Assembly: GCF_011759605.1 (NCBI RefSeq)
Contig: NZ_JAAOYX010000003.1
Location: 484,107-548,106 of the forward strand
DNA: 64,000 bases
DNA from: Luteibacter sp. SG786
Lineage (GTDB): Bacteria > Pseudomonadota > Gammaproteobacteria > Xanthomonadales > Rhodanobacteraceae
Direction of reading: 5' to 3'
Shown: piece by piece, positions 60,332-64,000 of the stretch
How positions within the stretch are numbered: position 1 is the first letter of the stretch
How the letters are laid out: the number at the start of each line of letters is the position of its first letter
Translations under genes and position numbers: made by a program
The notes under the pieces: model-generated
Seen by the model: the letters and a program-made list of their open reading frames with translations, nothing else
Databases searched by the model: none
What the model was told of the DNA's origin: nothing

Positions 60332-62494
60332 ATGAGAATCGACGACGGGAGCGGCAGGCGCGCCGAACCGGTGATGCTCGGTGAGGTCGCCGCGCGGCTG
60401 CGCAATCCCCGTATCGATCGCATCGTGGCGAGCTTCAGCGAATATCGCGTGGCCCTCATGCGCACGGTGATCCTCGGTTTCATCGTCATCTGGACCGCCG
60501 CCTGGCTGCATGGCCCGGATAAAATGGCGATCGAGGCGCAGCGGGCCGTTCCCGTGGCCGTTGCGCTGTTTGTGCTCAGCACCGTGTGGATGCTCTGCGC
60601 GCGCGCCGGTTCCCTGCGGCAGAACACGGCCATCGACGCGATCGGCAGCGTGGCGAACTTCGTCATGGTCGCCATCCTGCTGAAAACCGCGTTCATGCTG
60701 GTGATCACGCTCACCGCGGTGCTTCCCTTCCTTTCCGTGGCCTTGGGCGTGCGCTACAGCCGCAAGGCCTTCGCCGCCGGCGTGGCCGCATCGGTGCTCA
60801 TCCTCGCAGTCGTTGCGCCCGATGGGTATTGGCTCGCCCGTCCCGCGTACGCCCTCTACGCGCTGGGCCTGGTGATCGTGCTGCCGATGACGCTCTACCG
60901 CATGACCGAGGCCTTGCGCGAGGTGTCCGCGGAAGCCATCGCCTCGCGCGAGGCCCAGCACCGCTTCATCTCCATGATGAGCCACGAGATGCGGACCCCG
61001 CTGGGCACGGTGATCCATGCGGCCTCGCTTATCGATACCTCCGTGATGAACGACGACCAGCGTGGACTGGTCGCACTGCTGTCCACCAACGCCAACGCGC
61101 TGCTGCATCGGGTGAACGCGGTGCTCGACGTGGCCTCGTTCGCCGGCGGCAGCTTCACCTTGCGGCACCAGGTATTCGCCTTCGACGAAGTGCTGGCGAC
61201 GGTCGGGGCGGTGTGCCGTCCGTTCGCGGCGGAGAAACGTATCGTCTTCAGCCTCGCGCGCGACGCGTCCGTGGAAGGGGTTTTCACCGGCGATCCCGGG
61301 CGCATCGAGCAGGTGCTGTCGAACCTCGCGTCGAATGCCTTGAAGTTCACGCCGCCGGGCGGGTCCGTGGAAGTTCGCGTGGAACTGGTCGAAAGCACGG
61401 CCGGCCGCGATCCGACCATCGTCTGCACGGTGACCGATACCGGTATCGGCATCGCCGATGTCGACAAACCGCGCATCTTCGATCCTTTCCACCAGCTCAG
61501 CACCGGGGAGAATCGCCGCCAGGAAGGCGTCGGGCTGGGTCTCTACATCGTGCGCAACGTGTCGGAACAGATGCGCGGCCAGCTCGACGTCGCGGACAAC
61601 CCTATCGGCGGCTCGGTCTTCAGCTGGCGATTTCCGTTGCCACGTGCCGCCGCGGGCGCGCGCAGCGCCTCTGAGATGCCCCTCACCGATCTGCTGGACG
61701 ATCATCGCGACCGCGTTCCTTCGCAGCGCTGCCTCGTCGTCGACGACAACGCTGCGAACCGCGAGATTCTCGGTCGCATTCTCGAGCGCGCCGGCCACCG
61801 CACCGTCTTCTGCGTGGACGGCGACGAGGCGCTGGATCGCCTCGCCAGCGAACCGTTCGACCTCATCTTCATGGATCTGCACATGCCTGGCAGCTCCGGA
61901 TGGGACGTGCTCGGTCGCATCGAGGCCGCGCGCCGCTCAGGCCGCGTGCCACCGATCGTGATGCTCAGCGCCGATTCGAGCCACGACGCCGTGCGTATCG
62001 CCTTCAAGGCCGGAGCCCGTGCGTACCTCACGAAGCCGATCCCCACGCAGCGCCTGCTCGACGTGATCGAATCCGTAGTGGAGGAGCGCCGCATGGACCA
62101 TGCCGCTCGCCTCTGGCAGCCGATCGTGGAAACGGGACATCCGACGGACACGTCGTCGCCCCTGGACGATATGCGCGTGCTCAGCAGCCGGGAGGAGTTC
62201 GGCGAGTTCGTGGAGCTGTGCGCGCGCAGCGCGGCAAACCAGCTGGAAAACCTGCGCGGTGCGATCCTTTCCCAGGATGTCGCCGCCGCCGCCGAGGCCG
62301 TGCATGCGCTGCGCAATGTGTTGGGCAACCTGGGTGTCCCCGGCGGCCATCGCGTGTGCGACGACATTGCCGTGATCGTCGAGGCCGGCATCGACATGCG
62401 CTCCGCCATGGCGGAGGTGGACAGCCTGACCCGTTCCATCCATCGCTTCGTGACCGTGCAGCGCGAACAGGCCGGCGCGGCGGCCGACGCGTGA
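60332..62494 (+). CDS. RpfC-like hybrid sensor kinase (HK-REC-Hpt)
   Basis: A 720-residue sensor with five or six N-terminal membrane segments (residues about 43-190), a histidine kinase with H218 in MMSHEMRTPLG and the N-box NLASNALKFTPPGG, a receiver domain with phosphoacceptor D515 in FMDLHMPG, and a C-terminal Hpt-like domain with candidate H657 (VHALRNVLGNLG). The membrane/HK/REC/Hpt layout is that of RpfC, which senses DSF quorum signals, but no rpfF or rpfG is adjacent, so DSF sensing is an inference only. ATG 60332 has AGGCGG upstream; ATG 60374 is an alternative. Confidence 0.87.
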   Translation: MRIDDGSGRRAEPVMLGEVAARLRNPRIDRIVASFSEYRVALMRTVILGFIVIWTAAWLHGPDKMAIEAQRAVPVAVALFVLSTVWMLCARAGSLRQNTAIDAIGSVANFVMVAILLKTAFMLVITLTAVLPFLSVALGVRYSRKAFAAGVAASVLILAVVAPDGYWLARPAYALYALGLVIVLPMTLYRMTEALREVSAEAIASREAQHRFISMMSHEMRTPLGTVIHAASLIDTSVMNDDQRGLVALLSTNANALLHRVNAVLDVASFAGGSFTLRHQVFAFDEVLATVGAVCRPFAAEKRIVFSLARDASVEGVFTGDPGRIEQVLSNLASNALKFTPPGGSVEVRVELVESTAGRDPTIVCTVTDTGIGIADVDKPRIFDPFHQLSTGENRRQEGVGLGLYIVRNVSEQMRGQLDVADNPIGGSVFSWRFPLPRAAAGARSASEMPLTDLLDDHRDRVPSQRCLVVDDNAANREILGRILERAGHRTVFCVDGDEALDRLASEPFDLIFMDLHMPGSSGWDVLGRIEAARRSGRVPPIVMLSADSSHDAVRIAFKAGARAYLTKPIPTQRLLDVIESVVEERRMDHAARLWQPIVETGHPTDTSSPLDDMRVLSSREEFGEFVELCARSAANQLENLRGAILSQDVAAAAEAVHALRNVLGNLGVPGGHRVCDDIAVIVEAGIDMRSAMAEVDSLTRSIHRFVTVQREQAGAAADA

Positions 62495-62566
62495 CGACAT
62501 CGGGCTGACTCGCGGACTTCGGCGGCGTCCCGCGCTATCTTTGCCAGCCGATCTGAGGACCGCGAC

Positions 62567-64000
62567 GTGCCTTCGAACCGTGCGCCGACCGTATGGGCGA
62601 TTGTCTGGCTGCTCGCGGCCGGATGGCTTGCGTTCGCGCATGTGGCGCAGGCGATGGACGGCCGCGACCGCAACGTGGGCCAGCTCTACCACACCGCCTG
62701 GACGGTGCGCGAAGGCGCCCCCGGGCAGGTCACGGCGCTGGCGCAGACGTCGGACGGCTACCTGTGGCTGGGCACGCAGACGGGCCTGTACCGTTTCGAC
62801 GGCGTGCGCTTCGAACGCTACCGGCCGCGCGAAGGCGGCGACTTCCCTGCATCCAGCGTCGCCTCGCTGTACGCACCGCCGTCGGGCGGGCTGTGGGTGG
62901 GTTTTCGCTATGGCGTGGCCAGCTTCATCGAGGGCGATCGCGCCATCCACTACGCCGCCGCGGCGGGACTTCCACCGGGAACCGTGTATGCCATCGGCGG
63001 CACGCCCGACGGGCGGATCTGGGGCGCCACCTTCAACGGGCTGGTGCAGTTCGAGCACGGACGTTGGCGTCTCGTACAACAGCCGATGGGCTTGCCAGGC
63101 ACTCGCGCGCGCAATCTTTCCGTCGATCGCGAGGGCCGGCTGTGGGTCGCCACCGAAGACGCGCTTGCATGGCTGCCGCCGCAAGGAAAACGCTTTGAGA
63201 TCGCCACCCGGTCCGTCGGCAGGGTGAACCGCATCGCCGAGGCGCCGGACGGGTCGATATGGGTGGCCGAGGCGGACGGCGGCGTTCGTCCGGCATGGAC
63301 GGGGAGGGGCGACCCTGGCGCGGCCGGCCCGGTATTGCGCCTCTCCTCCGCCGGGCTCTTGTTCGACCGGGATGGCTCACTGTGGATGCCGACCCTCGGC
63401 GACGGTATCCGGCGCGTTCCGCGCGTGGATCGCTTCGCGGGCAGGGAGATCGGCGCGGAAGGGCACGAGGCCGAGCGTTTCCTGGAACGCGACGGGCTGA
63501 GTTCCGACTACGTCAGCGTCGTGATCCAGGACCGGGAAGGCAACATCTGGGTCGGCGGGAGCAGGGGACTCGACCGCTTCCGCGTGAGCCGCCTCCTGCC
63601 CGCCCTGACGTCGCCCGGTGCCACCGATTTCGCGATGGTGGCGGCGTCCGGCCACGGCGTGTGGGTGGGGACGAAGAACCGCGCGCTCACGCGCCTGGAA
63701 GCCATCGGCGAGACACCGGCGAGTCTGCGCGAGCCGATCACCGCGGCAAGTCGCGACGGCGGAGGCACGTGGCTGGCCGGGCCGAATGGACTGTGGCGCT
63801 TGCACAACGGGGTTCCGGAACCGTTCGCGACGTTGCCGTACGCCGACTACTCCGGCGTGCAGGCCATCGTCGGCGATGGCACAGGTGGCGTATGGGTTTC
63901 CATCAACCGGCCCGGGCTGTTCCACTTCACCGAGGGTGGCTGGGAGCACGATCCGCTCCCTGCGTTCCCCAACGATCCGTCGCCGCTGGTGCTTGCCCGC
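62567..64000 (+). CDS. Two-component regulator propeller sensor (3' end cut off by window)
   Basis: This frame starts at GTG 62567 (GAGGA seven bases upstream) and stays open for 478 codons to the last base, so it is incomplete. A membrane or signal segment lies near residues 9-24 (VWAIVWLLAAGWLAFA). Repeated blocks of the form DGYLWLGTQTGLYRFDG, GRLWVATEDALAWL and GNIWVGGSRGLDRFRV mark the Reg_prop beta-propeller seen in periplasmic sensors of hybrid two-component systems. A kinase domain is expected beyond the edge. It sits 72 bases after the RpfC-like gene; the two may share a transcript, but their functional link is unknown. Confidence 0.85.
   Translation, partial: MPSNRAPTVWAIVWLLAAGWLAFAHVAQAMDGRDRNVGQLYHTAWTVREGAPGQVTALAQTSDGYLWLGTQTGLYRFDGVRFERYRPREGGDFPASSVASLYAPPSGGLWVGFRYGVASFIEGDRAIHYAAAAGLPPGTVYAIGGTPDGRIWGATFNGLVQFEHGRWRLVQQPMGLPGTRARNLSVDREGRLWVATEDALAWLPPQGKRFEIATRSVGRVNRIAEAPDGSIWVAEADGGVRPAWTGRGDPGAAGPVLRLSSAGLLFDRDGSLWMPTLGDGIRRVPRVDRFAGREIGAEGHEAERFLERDGLSSDYVSVVIQDREGNIWVGGSRGLDRFRVSRLLPALTSPGATDFAMVAASGHGVWVGTKNRALTRLEAIGETPASLREPITAASRDGGGTWLAGPNGLWRLHNGVPEPFATLPYADYSGVQAIVGDGTGGVWVSINRPGLFHFTEGGWEHDPLPAFPNDPSPLVLAR

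Overview
The window is a stretch of high-GC gammaproteobacterial chromosome. FtsZ ends in the YLDIPAF tail, the order lptD-surA-pdxA-rsmA-apaG-apaH is the classical gammaproteobacterial one, and ftsZ-lpxC-dciA-M23 peptidase-secA is the arrangement seen in Xanthomonadales. Together with many TonB-dependent receptors, an RpfC-like hybrid kinase and GTAG/GTGG-type REP palindromes, this points to Rhodanobacteraceae/Xanthomonadaceae (Luteibacter/Dyella-like). That placement is an inference from gene content and order. No rRNA, tRNA, CRISPR array, integrase or transposase gene was seen.

Layout. 1-5972: end of the division cluster (ftsZ), lpxC for lipid A, then dciA (helicase loader) divergent from an M23 peptidase, and secA. 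5978-13122 (minus): outer-membrane biogenesis and housekeeping operon lptD-surA-pdxA-rsmA-apaG-apaH, with a cobalamin adenosyltransferase behind it. 13858-18261: two overlapping ubiquinone hydroxylases, a secreted dienelactone-hydrolase-like protein and the ubiquinone side-chain synthase ispB. 18468-22775: a compact four-gene chaperone-usher fimbrial operon. 22923-23504: ssb. 23562-24333: a gene-free patch of modular inverted repeats. 24371-29471 (minus): TonB-dependent receptor, Tat-exported flavin amine oxidase, cytochrome c and exported RidA-like protein, read here as one periplasmic oxidation operon. 29669-35145: HAD phosphatase, DUF2383 four-helix protein, SDR, exported S9 peptidase and Tat-exported MsrB, with a second copy of the modular repeat inserted between the last two.

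35349-38762 is a 1137-residue protein resembling the DUF6543 'dermonecrotic toxin' family; it uses TTA and AGG codons that are scarce in its neighbours and looks acquired. 38845-50449 holds envelope and stress genes (glycine zipper, YihY, OprB porin, cardiolipin synthase, a cysteine-dioxygenase-like/FAD oxidoreductase pair, TonB, universal stress protein, TrhA), with three REPIN-like double palindromes at gene ends. 50525-55784: DUF885 peptidase, DUF456, DUF3298 lipoprotein, WaaP-like kinase, ferredoxin-NADP reductase and a small unknown. 55888-58914: a large Oar-like TonB-dependent receptor. 59387-64000: exonuclease III with a Lys/Ala tail, an RpfC-like hybrid kinase, and a propeller-type sensor that runs off the right edge.

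The strongest leads are the modular MITE-like repeat (one copy sits between two T8 runs at a terminator), the receptor/amine oxidase/cytochrome/RidA operon, the DUF6543 protein with foreign codon use, and paired dyads in front of both TonB-dependent receptors.
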